Positions 7,183 through 15,853 of a DNA stretch of 40,193 nt are shown here, piece by piece. The notes under the pieces are model-generated. The model did not search any database. It was not told where the DNA came from and worked only from the letters and a program-made list of their open reading frames with translations. How positions within the stretch are numbered: the first letter of the stretch is position 1; each line of letters begins with the position of its first letter. The position numbers and the translations under genes are program-made. This DNA comes from an uncultured Eubacteriales bacterium (GTDB lineage Bacteria > Bacillota > Clostridia > Christensenellales > Aristaeellaceae), in NCBI GenBank assembly GCA_902790015.1, contig CADAQF010000032.1, forward strand, positions 1 through 40,193, given 5' to 3'.

Positions 7183-8283
7183 TCAGCTTCCGCTTTCAAG
7201 GATCTGCCCGTTCCGCACCTCCAGCACGCGGGCAGGCTCCGCGCCGATAAAATCGGTGCGGTCGGTGCAGGTCAGCAGCGCCTGACAGTCCCTCACACGG
7301 GCGATCAGGCGCTGGCGGCGCAGGGAGTCCAGCTCGCTCAATACGTCGTCCAGCAGTAAAAGCGGCGGCTCGCCCTGGCTCTCACTCAGCAGGTCAAAGG
7401 CGGACAGCTTCAGCGCCAGCGCGGCCGTGCGCGCCTGGCCCTGGGAGCCGGTGGCCTGAAAGTCCTGCCCGGACAGCGTCAGGCACAGGTCGTCCCGGTG
7501 GGGGCCGACCAGCGTCACCGCCCGGCGCAGCTCGTCGTCCCTTCGGGCGCGCAGCTGCCGGAGCATGTCCGCCTCGGGCTCCTCCCAGGACAGGGTGGTC
7601 TCGTATGTGAGGCGGAAGGCTTCGTCGTCCCGGCCGGAGATAAAGGCGTAGTGGCGGAACGCCAGGCCGTCCAGCGCGCGGGCGGTCTCCGCCCGCAGGC
7701 GGACCAGCGGGGCGGCCGCCCGGGCCAGCTGCTCGTCCCATACGTCCAGCTGGTTTTTGCTGCCGCCCGCCGCCAGCGCCTTTAACAGGGCGTTGCGCTG
7801 GCGCAGGGTAGAGGTGTAGGTCTGCAGGGCGTAAAAATAGGCCCGCTGCAGCTGGCTCAGCAGCATGTCCAGATACCGCCTGCGCACGGCGGGCCCGTCC
7901 TTGACCACGGAAAGGTCCTCGGGGCTGAAGATCACGCAGGTGGCGTGGCCGATCAGGTCTCCCATGCGGGAGGCGGTCTTGCCGTTTACGTAGATCAGCT
8001 TTTTGCGCCGGGCCTCCCGGTACAGGCGGACGCCCACGTCGTGCGTGCCGTCCCTGCGCTCCACGATAAGCTCCGCGGCGGCCGTTTCTGATCCCTGGCG
8101 GATCAGGTCGCGGTCCTCGGAGGTGCGGTGGGAGCGGCCCAGGCAGCACAGGTGGATGGCCTCCAGCAGGTTGGTCTTGCCGGTGCCGTTTTCCCCGACG
8201 ATCACCGTCACGCCCTCCGGGGCGGTGAGCGCGGCGCTTTGGTAGCTGCGGAAGTTCTGCAGCCGCAGGGTTTTCAGGCGCAT
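7183..8283 (-). CDS. recF: DNA replication and repair protein RecF
   Basis: A 366-residue ABC-type ATPase of the SMC/RecF group, which helps load RecA at single-strand gaps together with RecO and RecR. Walker A is at residues 30-37 (GENGTGKT), after the conserved N terminus LRLQNFRSY. The mid region has SPEDLSVVKDGP and RRRYLDMLLSQ, typical RecF segments. The C terminus holds the signature motif (ATGSQGQARTAAL), Walker B LLLLDDVLSELD and the LLTCTD strand. Length fits the family (about 360-370). AAGGAG precedes the ATG. It follows the topoisomerase gene after 67 bases, whereas in most Bacillota recF precedes gyrB. Confidence 0.97.
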   Translation of the reverse strand: MRLKTLRLQNFRSYQSAALTAPEGVTVIVGENGTGKTNLLEAIHLCCLGRSHRTSEDRDLIRQGSETAAAELIVERRDGTHDVGVRLYREARRKKLIYVNGKTASRMGDLIGHATCVIFSPEDLSVVKDGPAVRRRYLDMLLSQLQRAYFYALQTYTSTLRQRNALLKALAAGGSKNQLDVWDEQLARAAAPLVRLRAETARALDGLAFRHYAFISGRDDEAFRLTYETTLSWEEPEADMLRQLRARRDDELRRAVTLVGPHRDDLCLTLSGQDFQATGSQGQARTAALALKLSAFDLLSESQGEPPLLLLDDVLSELDSLRRQRLIARVRDCQALLTCTDRTDFIGAEPARVLEVRNGQILESGS

Positions 8284-8350
8284 GAATGCTCCTTGATGAA
8301 TGGTCGGCGGGGAAAACCGGGTGTAAAGGTTGGCGCGTCCTGCTTTTCGT

Positions 8351-10318
8351 TCAGCTTAAAGGCTGGGTGGGCATATGGGAGGCGTCAAAATGGTCTTCCT
8401 TGTTGAAATCGGCGTGGGAGATGATGTATTCCCGCCGGGGGTCCACCTTGTCGCCCATCAGCAGGGTGATCATCTGCTCGGCGGCGGCGGCGTCCTCCAA
8501 AGTTACCTGCATGAGCTTGCGGTTCTGGCGGTCCATGGTGGTTTCCCAGAGCTGCTCGGGGTTCATTTCGCCCAGGCCCTTGTAGCGCTGCAGCGTATAG
8601 CCCTTGAGCCCGGATGTGACCTTCTTGAGCTCCCGGTCGTCGTAGGCGTAATGCTGGCGGTCGCCCTTTTTGACCAGGTACAGCGGCGGCATGCCGATAT
8701 ATACGTGGCCGGCGGAGATCAGTTCCCGCATATAGCGGTAGAAGAACGTCAGCAGTATCGCGCGGATGTGGGCGCCGTCCTGGTCGGCGTCGGACAGGAT
8801 GATGACCTTGTCGTACTTGAGGGAAGACAGGGAAAAATCCTCTCCGATGCCGGTGCCCAGCGCCGTGATCAGAGAACGGAACTCGTCGTTTCCCAATACC
8901 GCGTCCAGCCGCTTTTTTTCCACGTTCAGGGGCTTGCCGCGCAGGGGCAGTATGGCCTGGAAACGGCGGTCGCGGCCCTGCTTGGCGCTGCCGCCGGCGC
9001 TGTCGCCCTCGACGATGAATAGTTCGTTCTCCCTGGGGTTGCGCCCGGTGCAGACGGACAGTTTGCCCACCAGCGGGGCGGCCTCCAGTTCGTTTTTCTT
9101 GCGAGCGATCTCCTTGGCCTTGCGGGCGGCCTCCCGCACCTTGGCGGATTTGAGGGCCTTTTCCATCAGCATCTGGCCGAATTCCTGGTTTTTAAGGTCC
9201 TCCATGAACAGGGACAGCTCGTTGGTGACGATGGCCTCCACGATGGGGCGCACCTCGGTGTTGCCCAGGCGGCCCTTGGTCTGGCCTTCGAACTGCGGGT
9301 TTTTCACCATCGTCAGCAGCACGCAGGTCATGCCTTCCCTGAAGTCCTCGCCGGTGAGGTTGTTGTCCTTTTCCTTGAGGGCGCCGGTGCGGCGGGCGTA
9401 GTCGTTGAACACCTTGGTGATAGCGGTCTTGGCGCCTATTTCATGGGTGCCGCCTTCGCTGGTGGGAATGTTGTTGACATAGGAAAAGAAGGAATCGGTA
9501 TAACCGTCGGTGTACTGGACGGCCATCTGCACCTGCACGCCGTTCTGGGAGCCGCTTAACACGATGGGCTTTTCGTTGAGCACGGTCTTGTCCTTGTTGA
9601 GGAAACGGACATAGTCCGCCACGCCGCCCTCAAAGCAGTATTCCTGGTGAGCGGTCTCGTCCTTTCTGCGCTCGTCGTCCAGCGTGATGCGGACGCCCTT
9701 GTTGAGATATGCCAGCTCCTCCAGGCGGTGGCGGACGGTCTCGTATTGGAATTCCGTCACGTCAAAAATGCGGTCGTCAGGCAGGAACCGCACGAAGGTG
9801 CCGCGCTTGCGGGCGTTGCCCAGGCGGGTCAGCGGGGCCTGGATGGCGCCGGCCAGCACCTTGCCGTTTTCATCCTCCTCCTCGGAGGTGAACTTCATCT
9901 GCCAGTGGGAAAAATTCTGGTATATATCCACCGTCAGCCACCGGGACAGGGCGTTGACGACGGACGCGCCCACGCCGTGCAGGCCGCCGGAATAGGCGTA
10001 ATTGTCGTTGCCGAACTTGCCGCCCGCGTGAAGCCGGGTGAAGATCAGCTCCACGCCCGAAACGCCGGTGGCGTGGTTGATATCCACCGGCATGCCGCGG
10101 CCGTTGTCCCATACCGAGGCGGAGCCGTCCTTATAAAGGGTCACCTGGATCTCCCCGGCGAAGCCCGCCATGGCTTCGTCGATGGCGTTGTCCACGATCT
10201 CCCACAGAAGATGGTGGAGCCCGCGGGAGCCGGTGGAGCCGATATACATGCCCGGGCGCATCCGGACCGCGTCCAGACCCTCCAGGACTTTGAGACTGTC
10301 TGCATTATACTGCTGCAT
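8351..10318 (-). CDS. gyrB: Type IIA DNA topoisomerase B subunit (GyrB, possibly ParE)
   Basis: A 655-residue ATPase subunit that works with GyrA or ParC to change DNA topology. The GHKL ATPase domain shows VDNAIDEA, DNGRGMPVD and GGLHGVGASVVNALS. The transducer follows, then the TOPRIM domain with EGDSAGGSAKQGRDR, PLRGKPLNVEKKR and SDADQDGAHIR, and the C-terminal QRYKGLGEMNPEQLWETTMD that contacts the A subunit. Adjacency to recF argues for GyrB. Some features (WEIVDNAIDEA, NYAYSGG, and a C-terminal HADFNKEDHF extension) recall the ParE-like paralogues of Clostridia, and no gyrA or parC is next to it. The family is certain; the choice between gyrase and topoisomerase IV is not. It starts 21 bases after the deacetylase gene. 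Confidence 0.93.
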   Translation of the reverse strand: MQQYNADSLKVLEGLDAVRMRPGMYIGSTGSRGLHHLLWEIVDNAIDEAMAGFAGEIQVTLYKDGSASVWDNGRGMPVDINHATGVSGVELIFTRLHAGGKFGNDNYAYSGGLHGVGASVVNALSRWLTVDIYQNFSHWQMKFTSEEEDENGKVLAGAIQAPLTRLGNARKRGTFVRFLPDDRIFDVTEFQYETVRHRLEELAYLNKGVRITLDDERRKDETAHQEYCFEGGVADYVRFLNKDKTVLNEKPIVLSGSQNGVQVQMAVQYTDGYTDSFFSYVNNIPTSEGGTHEIGAKTAITKVFNDYARRTGALKEKDNNLTGEDFREGMTCVLLTMVKNPQFEGQTKGRLGNTEVRPIVEAIVTNELSLFMEDLKNQEFGQMLMEKALKSAKVREAARKAKEIARKKNELEAAPLVGKLSVCTGRNPRENELFIVEGDSAGGSAKQGRDRRFQAILPLRGKPLNVEKKRLDAVLGNDEFRSLITALGTGIGEDFSLSSLKYDKVIILSDADQDGAHIRAILLTFFYRYMRELISAGHVYIGMPPLYLVKKGDRQHYAYDDRELKKVTSGLKGYTLQRYKGLGEMNPEQLWETTMDRQNRKLMQVTLEDAAAAEQMITLLMGDKVDPRREYIISHADFNKEDHFDASHMPTQPLS

Positions 10319-10339
10319 GATACATCCTTATCTGTATGG

Positions 10340-11869
10340 TTATACTACCGGTATGGGATAGGATACCGGCAACGGGGAGGAAACGGGTACCGGGGCAGCT
10401 TCCTCCTTAACGGGAAGGCTTACCGGAATGGCGGTAGGCGCCGGAGTAGGCGCGGGAGTGGGCGTCGCCGGGGCGATGGTGGGGCCGGGGGTGGCGTCGC
10501 CCAGCAGCGCCAGCACTTCGGCTTCCTGCCAGGCCGTTTCGTCGGGCTCCTCCCCGCCCTCGTATACGGTGTTTGGCTTGAGCTGCACGCCGCGGATGCG
10601 GAAAAGCTCGTCCACCGTCACGGTCATGTAGCCCTGCTCCTGGAGCACACGGAGCATCTGGTCGCAGTTATCCCGGCTGTGCTGGGCCAGGTTGTGAGCC
10701 AGAATCACCGCGCTTTCCGTCAGCATGCTGTTCATGACACCCAGACTGTGGGACAGGGAATAATCGCTGACAGCGTCATAGGTGCTGCAATTCCAGCGGA
10801 TGATCGGCAGGCCGACTTTGGCCTTGACATATCCCGGATCGATGCCGCCGGGAGAGCGCATGTACGCGGGCTTCAGTCCGATCATGGAAACCTGCAGGCT
10901 TTCAAGCTGCGCTTTTTCCTGCATGATGACGCCTTTGTTGGTAAGCCCCACCGTATGGGACCAGGTATGGCTCTGCACCGCGCAGCCGGCGTCGTGCTCC
11001 CAGCGCACGTAATCGGGGCAGTTGCCCATCTGGGGGCCGTTGTTGAAAAAGGTTGCGGCGGCCCCGTATTTGCGCAAGGTAAACAGGACGCTGGCGGTGA
11101 TGCCCCGGCAGGGTCCGTCGTCAAAGGTGGGAGCGGCCAGGAGGTAGCGGCTGTTGTCCGTTTCGCTCAGGGCGTAATCGGTCATGTAGCCGGTCAGCCA
11201 GGCGTAGGGGATATGAACGTGCATCAGCGTCTGCCGCTGCTCGGGATACAGGCTCCAGGCGCTGTAATGGAACGCAAGATACGCGGGGGTGAGGGTGAAC
11301 GGGGTGTCCCGCCAGGCGTCCGCCAGGGAGGCGAGCGTTTCCGGGTCGGCTTTGGTATCAGGGTAATAGGCGCTCAGCTGGTCCATGATGGCCGCGCGGA
11401 TGATGACGCCCGCGCCGTCCGAAAACAGGTCGCTCAATGTAAGCTGCCTGCCGTCGGACAGGTCGAACACGAAGGTCCGGAACGCAGGCAGGTACTGATC
11501 CTGCTTATGGATCAGGTGGGAAAAGACGAAAAAAGAGGCGGTTCTGGTGCCGGTCACGGTGACGGTGGCGCCGGTATCCGCCCAGCTCATGACCTCCTGC
11601 CCGGAGGAGGGCATGCGGGAAAGGGTGAATTCGGCCATCTCGTCCACCGCGGCGGAGACGACGGCGTTGACCGTTTCGTTCAGGGTCTCGGGATAGGTGC
11701 GGCATTCCCGGCGCTGATTGCCCAGGTCGCGCTCCTGGTTGGTCTGGCGGATCCGCAGCAGCTCCGGAAGGGGCATATAGCGGCGGACGGCAGAGGCGGA
11801 AGGGACGAGCGCGGGCAGGAGGAACGCGGCCAGCAGCAAAGCCTGCGCGCGGCGGAAACAGCGGGACAT
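10340..11869 (-). CDS. PdaC-like secreted polysaccharide deacetylase
   Basis: A 509-residue exported protein with a signal peptide (residues 1-27, ending SASA). An N-terminal RsiV/DUF3298-like domain covers roughly 40-240. The NodB-type deacetylase domain follows, with TFDDGP (motif 1, two metal and base Asp), SHTWSH (motif 2, metal His), RSPGG (motif 3) and LAHN (motif 5). This arrangement is that of Bacillus PdaC, which removes acetyl groups from peptidoglycan N-acetylmuramic acid or chitin oligomers. The C-terminal 60 residues are rich in Pro, Thr and Ala, like a wall-spanning linker. It probably modifies the cell wall and so affects lysozyme resistance. AAGGAAGG precedes the ATG. The topoisomerase gene begins 21 bases downstream and no promoter is visible between them. 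Confidence 0.88.
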   Translation of the reverse strand: MSRCFRRAQALLLAAFLLPALVPSASAVRRYMPLPELLRIRQTNQERDLGNQRRECRTYPETLNETVNAVVSAAVDEMAEFTLSRMPSSGQEVMSWADTGATVTVTGTRTASFFVFSHLIHKQDQYLPAFRTFVFDLSDGRQLTLSDLFSDGAGVIIRAAIMDQLSAYYPDTKADPETLASLADAWRDTPFTLTPAYLAFHYSAWSLYPEQRQTLMHVHIPYAWLTGYMTDYALSETDNSRYLLAAPTFDDGPCRGITASVLFTLRKYGAAATFFNNGPQMGNCPDYVRWEHDAGCAVQSHTWSHTVGLTNKGVIMQEKAQLESLQVSMIGLKPAYMRSPGGIDPGYVKAKVGLPIIRWNCSTYDAVSDYSLSHSLGVMNSMLTESAVILAHNLAQHSRDNCDQMLRVLQEQGYMTVTVDELFRIRGVQLKPNTVYEGGEEPDETAWQEAEVLALLGDATPGPTIAPATPTPAPTPAPTAIPVSLPVKEEAAPVPVSSPLPVSYPIPVV

Positions 11870-11886
11870 GAGAATACCTTCCTTTC

Positions 11887-11973
11887 AAAAAACCGTAACG
11901 CGCCGTTTGACGGCGGCCGGGCCGAAAGTTCATCCGGTAATCCCGGCCCGTTCAGGCCCGTCAGCGGCGCGTT
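11887..11973 (-). terminator. Long-stem terminator after the lipoprotein gene
   Basis: On the minus strand AACGCGCCG (11965-11973) pairs with CGGCGCGTT (897-905 of 11,000), and the stem continues inward through TGACGG/CCGTCA and CGGGCCGGG/CCCGGCCG around a loop of about 20 bases. TTTTTT follows at 11887-11892. It sits between the lipoprotein stop and the deacetylase start and separates the two transcripts, or attenuates transcription into the deacetylase-topoisomerase pair. Confidence 0.8.
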
Positions 11974-12002
11974 GAAAAGCCGATCATGGGAAGCGGATCA
12001 GC

Positions 12003-12782
12003 TTATTTGATGGTGTTCTTGATGCGGTTGTAGACGCGGGTGTAGCTGTTGTTGTACCAGCCGGGGGCCTTCATCGACAGGGTGACCAGCCGGCGCTCGG
12101 CCAGGCAGATGTGCACCAGGCCGCGCACGATGGTTCCGTCGTAAGCCTCGCCGCGGTAGGTGTTGTAATAGCCGTCATAGCCCAGGAGTTTGCGCTCCGC
12201 AGCGGTCCATACCTGCCATTTGACGTAGTTTCGCTTGAGCTCTTCCAGCTGGGCGGCCAGCTGGGTCTTGATCTGGGTGGTGCGGTAGCTTGAGTCCACC
12301 TGGGAATAGGTGAGGATGATCTGACCGTTCACGCCGTCCCTTTCCTCAGGGTCGGTGATGATGAAGGTCGTCTTGTCGTCCTGGGTGATTTCCCAGCCCA
12401 CCGGCGCTTCAAGGCTGTAACCCATGGCGGTCTGATAGGTTTCGTATTCGAAGGTGATGTCAGGCCGGGGCGTCGGGGTGGGCATATCGACCGGATCCAG
12501 GGGGATGGGCGTAGCGCCGGCATAGCGGCTGGCGGCGCTTTGCTGGGAAGAGGCGTGATAGGAACCGGAGGCGCTTTGGCTCGCCGCGGCGGGAGCGGCG
12601 TCCTCCGGCAGGGAAACGGATACCGAAGGAGCAGCCGTGGCGGCGTCAAAAATATCCGCCTGCCTGACGGCCGTGGGCTGGGCGCTGCCGGCTTCCTGGT
12701 AAACCGTCTGTTCCTGGGCGCAGCCGCTCAACAGCAGCGCAACCGCAGTCAGCAGCATTAGCAGGACCGCTGTTTTTTTCAT
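12003..12782 (-). CDS. Lipoprotein of unknown function
   Basis: A 259-residue lipoprotein. The start at 12782 is fixed by AAGGAGGT; the frame is open further upstream but without a ribosome binding site. The signal peptide ends LLLSGC, a clear lipobox, with C as the lipidated residue. Residues about 25-100 are rich in Ser, Ala, Thr and Pro and look like a flexible linker. The C-terminal globular part (about 105-259) contains YSLEAPVGWEIT and TFIITDPEE, the pattern of PsbP/DUF-type proteins that carry a membrane-bound beta domain, but I do not recognise a named family. It has its own promoter and terminator. The function is unknown; a cell-envelope role is likely. Confidence 0.82.
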   Translation of the reverse strand: MKKTAVLLMLLTAVALLLSGCAQEQTVYQEAGSAQPTAVRQADIFDAATAAPSVSVSLPEDAAPAAASQSASGSYHASSQQSAASRYAGATPIPLDPVDMPTPTPRPDITFEYETYQTAMGYSLEAPVGWEITQDDKTTFIITDPEERDGVNGQIILTYSQVDSSYRTTQIKTQLAAQLEELKRNYVKWQVWTAAERKLLGYDGYYNTYRGEAYDGTIVRGLVHICLAERRLVTLSMKAPGWYNNSYTRVYNRIKNTIK

Positions 12783-12871
12783 AAAGCAAAACCTCCTTGG
12801 CCGTCCGGGCTGTGTGAAGGAAAATCCGCTGCAGCATAGGGGTAAACGGCATCGTTTCAATTCTTCATCAT

Positions 12872-12900
12872 ATTGTAACAATTCTTAATCTTTTCGTCAA
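12872..12900 (-). promoter_or_regulatory. Promoter of the lipoprotein gene
   Basis: TTGACG (12895-12900) and TACAAT (12872-12877) on the minus strand with a 17-base spacer. The element lies in a markedly AT-rich intergenic stretch about 90 bases before the start codon. Confidence 0.8.
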
Positions 12901-12961
12901 GTATTTCGGAATAATTTACATTGTCCTTAACAATTGAAGGATTTGAAGGATGAATACGGTC

Positions 12962-14005
12962 TTACAGCAGGCCGCTGTAGGCAGCGTCGCTGTCCGGCCG
13001 GCGGAAAACGGAGGGCCGGGCGGGTTCTTCGTGCGGGGCGGGCGTCTCTTCGGCGGGGCATTCGCTCAGATAGCGGGGGTGATACAGCCGCCGGTCCAGC
13101 GACCAGATCTTTTCGCTGAACACCCCGGGCGGGGTGCGGCGCATGACGCCCTCCATTTCGTTCATCTTGGCGTCAAAATCGTCGATCATGTGAAGCGCTT
13201 CGGCCTCGGGGAACATGGGCGGGCGGGGACTGCCGAACTCGGCTGTGCCGTGGTGGGAGATGACCATGTGCTCCAGCAGCAGCACGTATTCGCCGCTGAC
13301 GCCGGCCCTTTCGGCCGCGGCGCGCACTTCGGAAACGCCCTGCACGAGGTGGCCCAGCAGAAGGCCTTCCTCGGAATAGTCCTTCACGTTGCCCGTCTCG
13401 TCGCTGAGCATTTCGGTGGTCTTGCTCAGGTCGTGGGCGATGACACCGGCTTTGAGCAGGTCGGCGTCCAGGAAGGGATAGACGGAAAGCAGCGCCTCGG
13501 CGGCGGCCAGCATGGAAGTGGTGTGGTGCAGCAGGCCGCTTCTTTCGGCGTGATGCAGGCGCTGAGCGGCGGGGTAGTACATGAGCCTTTCCCGGCACGC
13601 GCCGATCAGCTCCCGGAGGATCTTCTGGAGATCCGGGGTCTGCATGCCGTCGATGGCCTTTTCGATGCGGGCCATCATGGTTTCGGGCTTTTCCGGGGCG
13701 CAGGTCATCAGCAGGGACAGATCCACGTCGTCTTCGGGCTGGGTTTTGCGCATCTGCTCCACCCTGAACTGAAGCCGTCCGTTATATTCCTGCACGGTGG
13801 CGCGGATCTTGAGCACCGTGCCCACCTGCGGCGGCTCGGCGCGGCCGTCCCACACCTTGGCGTTCAGGTCGCCGGTGGCGTCGCCCAGGGTCATGTCAAG
13901 ATATTTGTCGCCTTTGGAGGATTGACGCTGTTCCGCCATGCGGACCAGCAGAAAGCCGGTAAAACGGGTGTCCTTGGTCAGGGAAACGACGGTGGGCTGG
14001 TTCAT
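12962..14005 (-). CDS. YhaM-like 3'-5' exoribonuclease (OB fold plus HD domain)
   Basis: A 347-residue protein with the YhaM architecture. Residues about 12-85 form an OB-fold nucleic-acid-binding domain (KYLDMTLGDATGDLNAKVWD). Residues about 150-300 form an HD metal-dependent phosphohydrolase domain with HH160-161, HD191-192 in IAHDLSK and H246 with HH251-252 in HMVISHHG. The segment FGSPRPPMFPEAEALHMIDD is a family signature. YhaM degrades RNA, and DNA with manganese, from the 3' end. Its start codon overlaps the dnaB stop by one base (TAATG), so it is translationally coupled to the helicase. This suggests a DNA or RNA turnover role linked to replication. The C-terminal 40 residues are variable and probably disordered. 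Confidence 0.92.
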   Translation of the reverse strand: MNQPTVVSLTKDTRFTGFLLVRMAEQRQSSKGDKYLDMTLGDATGDLNAKVWDGRAEPPQVGTVLKIRATVQEYNGRLQFRVEQMRKTQPEDDVDLSLLMTCAPEKPETMMARIEKAIDGMQTPDLQKILRELIGACRERLMYYPAAQRLHHAERSGLLHHTTSMLAAAEALLSVYPFLDADLLKAGVIAHDLSKTTEMLSDETGNVKDYSEEGLLLGHLVQGVSEVRAAAERAGVSGEYVLLLEHMVISHHGTAEFGSPRPPMFPEAEALHMIDDFDAKMNEMEGVMRRTPPGVFSEKIWSLDRRLYHPRYLSECPAEETPAPHEEPARPSVFRRPDSDAAYSGLL

Positions 14006-15363
14006 TATTCAGAGGTCTCCTTTGCCAGTTTGCTGTCGGTGAACATCGTGCATTCGCTGAGCCAGTTCAGCTTGATGGTGCCCAGCGGGCCGTTGCGCTG
14101 CTTGGCGATGATGACCTCGGCGATGTTCTGCTGATCCGGGGAAAGGGTGGTGTCGTAATAGCCGGGCCGGTGCAGGAACATGACCACGTCGGCGTCCTGC
14201 TCGATGGAGCCGGAATCGCGCAGGTCGGACAGCATGGGCTTTTTGTCCGAGCGCTGCATATTGGCGCGGGAAAGCTGGGCGCAGGCCACCAGGGGCACCT
14301 TGAGCTCCAGGGCGATGGCCTTGAGGCGGCGGGAGATCTCGCTGACCTCCAGCTGGCGGTTTTCGTTGCGGCCGTCAGCCGCCATCAGCTGCAGATAGTC
14401 CACCACGATCAGGTCCAGGCCCTTTTCCATCATAAGCCTGCGGCAGCGGGAGCGGACCTGCGAGGGCGTGACGCCCGCGGTGTCGTCGATATACAGGTTT
14501 TCGTTGGCCAGGCCGGGGAGGGCCAGGCTCAGCTTTTCCCAGTCGCGGTCCTTGAGCGTGCCGGAACGGACAAGCTGCATGTTGACCCGCGCTTCGCCGC
14601 ACAGGATGCGCATCATGATCTGCTCCTTGGGCATTTCCAGGGAAAAAATGGCCACGGTCTTGCCGGAACGGCCGGCGGCCGAGGCGATGTTGACGGCAAA
14701 GCTGGTCTTGCCCATGGAAGGCCGGGCGCCGACCAGGATCAGCTCGCCCCCGTGCATGCCGGTAAGCGTGGCGTCCAGATCCCGAAAGCCGGTGGTGACG
14801 CCGGATACCCGGCCCTTGAGCCGGGCCAGCTCGCCGATCTGCTCGTAGGTGCGGCTCAGTATCTGACGGCCGTGCTCCAGCTCCGTCCCCGCACCCTGGC
14901 GCATGGTGATGTCGAAGATCATCTTCTCGCTCTGGTCGAGTATATCGGCCAGGGGAGAGAGCTGCTGGTAGCTCAGGCGGGAGATCTGCCCGGAGGCCCC
15001 GATCAGCTTGCGCAGGGTGCTTTTTTCGCGCAGGATGGCGATATAATAGGCGGTGTTGGCGGTGGAGGGAACGTCCTGCATCAGCCTGAGCAGATAATCC
15101 GCCCCGCCGATCGCGTCCATCTGGCCGCGGCGGCGCAGTTCGTCGTCCACGGTGATCAGGTCCACCGCGCTGCCCCTGCTGTTGACGGCGAAAATGGCGT
15201 CAAAAACCGCCCTGTTCTGCGGGGCGTAAAAATCGTCCTGCGTCAGGGATTCCAGAGAAGGGCCCAGTACGGAAGGGTCCTGCAGAAGCGCGCCCAATAC
15301 GGAACGCTCCGCCTCCAGGTTCTGGGGCGGAATGGGCGTATAATCCTGTGTCTGGCTGTCCAT
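14005..15363 (-). CDS. dnaB: Replicative DNA helicase DnaB
   Basis: A 452-residue hexameric helicase that unwinds DNA at the fork (called DnaC in Bacillus). The N-terminal domain has NLEAERSVLGALL (about residues 15-27), where the primase-interacting helices begin. The RecA-like C-terminal domain has Walker A GARPSMGKT (212-220), FSLEMPKEQI (motif 1a), Walker B LIVVDYLQLM, and the motif 4 segment DLRDSGSIEQDADVV. Length is normal. It begins one base after the rplI stop, so the genes are translationally coupled, and its stop overlaps the start of the YhaM-like gene. No intein is present. Confidence 0.98.
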   Translation of the reverse strand: MDSQTQDYTPIPPQNLEAERSVLGALLQDPSVLGPSLESLTQDDFYAPQNRAVFDAIFAVNSRGSAVDLITVDDELRRRGQMDAIGGADYLLRLMQDVPSTANTAYYIAILREKSTLRKLIGASGQISRLSYQQLSPLADILDQSEKMIFDITMRQGAGTELEHGRQILSRTYEQIGELARLKGRVSGVTTGFRDLDATLTGMHGGELILVGARPSMGKTSFAVNIASAAGRSGKTVAIFSLEMPKEQIMMRILCGEARVNMQLVRSGTLKDRDWEKLSLALPGLANENLYIDDTAGVTPSQVRSRCRRLMMEKGLDLIVVDYLQLMAADGRNENRQLEVSEISRRLKAIALELKVPLVACAQLSRANMQRSDKKPMLSDLRDSGSIEQDADVVMFLHRPGYYDTTLSPDQQNIAEVIIAKQRNGPLGTIKLNWLSECTMFTDSKLAKETSE

Positions 15364-15364
15364 T

Positions 15365-15817
15365 TTACTGATTGACGCCTACCACGCGCACGGTCACCCG
15401 GGTGGTCACCTGGGGATACAGCCGAAGCGTCACCTGAACGTCGCCCGAAGAGCGGATGGGATCCTTGAGGTCCACCTTGCGCTTGTCCAGGGAAACGTCA
15501 TACTGCTCCTTGAGGGACGCGGCGATTTCCTGACCGGTGACGGAGCCGTACAGCCGGCCCTTTTCCCCGCACTTGGCCTTGACGATGACCACCTTGTCCT
15601 TGAGCTGGCGGGCCTTTTCCTCGGCTGCGGCGCGGGCTTCGGCCTCGCGCTGGCGCTCGGCGGCGCGCTTGCGCTCGATCTCCTTGGAGGCGCCGGCGGT
15701 GGCTTCCACGGCGGCATGGCGGGGGAAGAGGAAGTTGCGGGCGTAGCCGTCGGACACGTTCACGATATCGTCCTTTTTCCCGGTTCCTTTTACATCGGTC
15801 AGCAGAATAACTTTCAT
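15365..15817 (-). CDS. rplI: 50S ribosomal protein L9
   Basis: A 150-residue ribosomal protein L9, which binds 23S rRNA domain V and limits frameshifting. The N-terminal domain reads [19 protein letters not shown] and [13 protein letters not shown], the family signature. A long charged central helix follows (about 45-80), then the C-terminal domain with [18 protein letters not shown] precedes the ATG. It is the second gene of the DUF2232-rplI-dnaB-yhaM operon. In Bacillus subtilis a phosphodiesterase gene (yybT/gdpP) separates yybS from rplI; that gene is absent here. Confidence 0.98.
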   Translation of the reverse strand: MKVILLTDVKGTGKKDDIVNVSDGYARNFLFPRHAAVEATAGASKEIERKRAAERQREAEARAAAEEKARQLKDKVVIVKAKCGEKGRLYGSVTGQEIAASLKEQYDVSLDKRKVDLKDPIRSSGDVQVTLRLYPQVTTRVTVRVVGVNQ

Positions 15818-15853
15818 GGGGGTTCCTCCTTATGGAAACATGATGGTAGAGTA

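Noticed and set aside
7183..10318. A replication origin near recF and the topoisomerase gene
   Set aside because: No cluster of DnaA boxes (TTATCCACA-like) and no dnaA or dnaN were seen.
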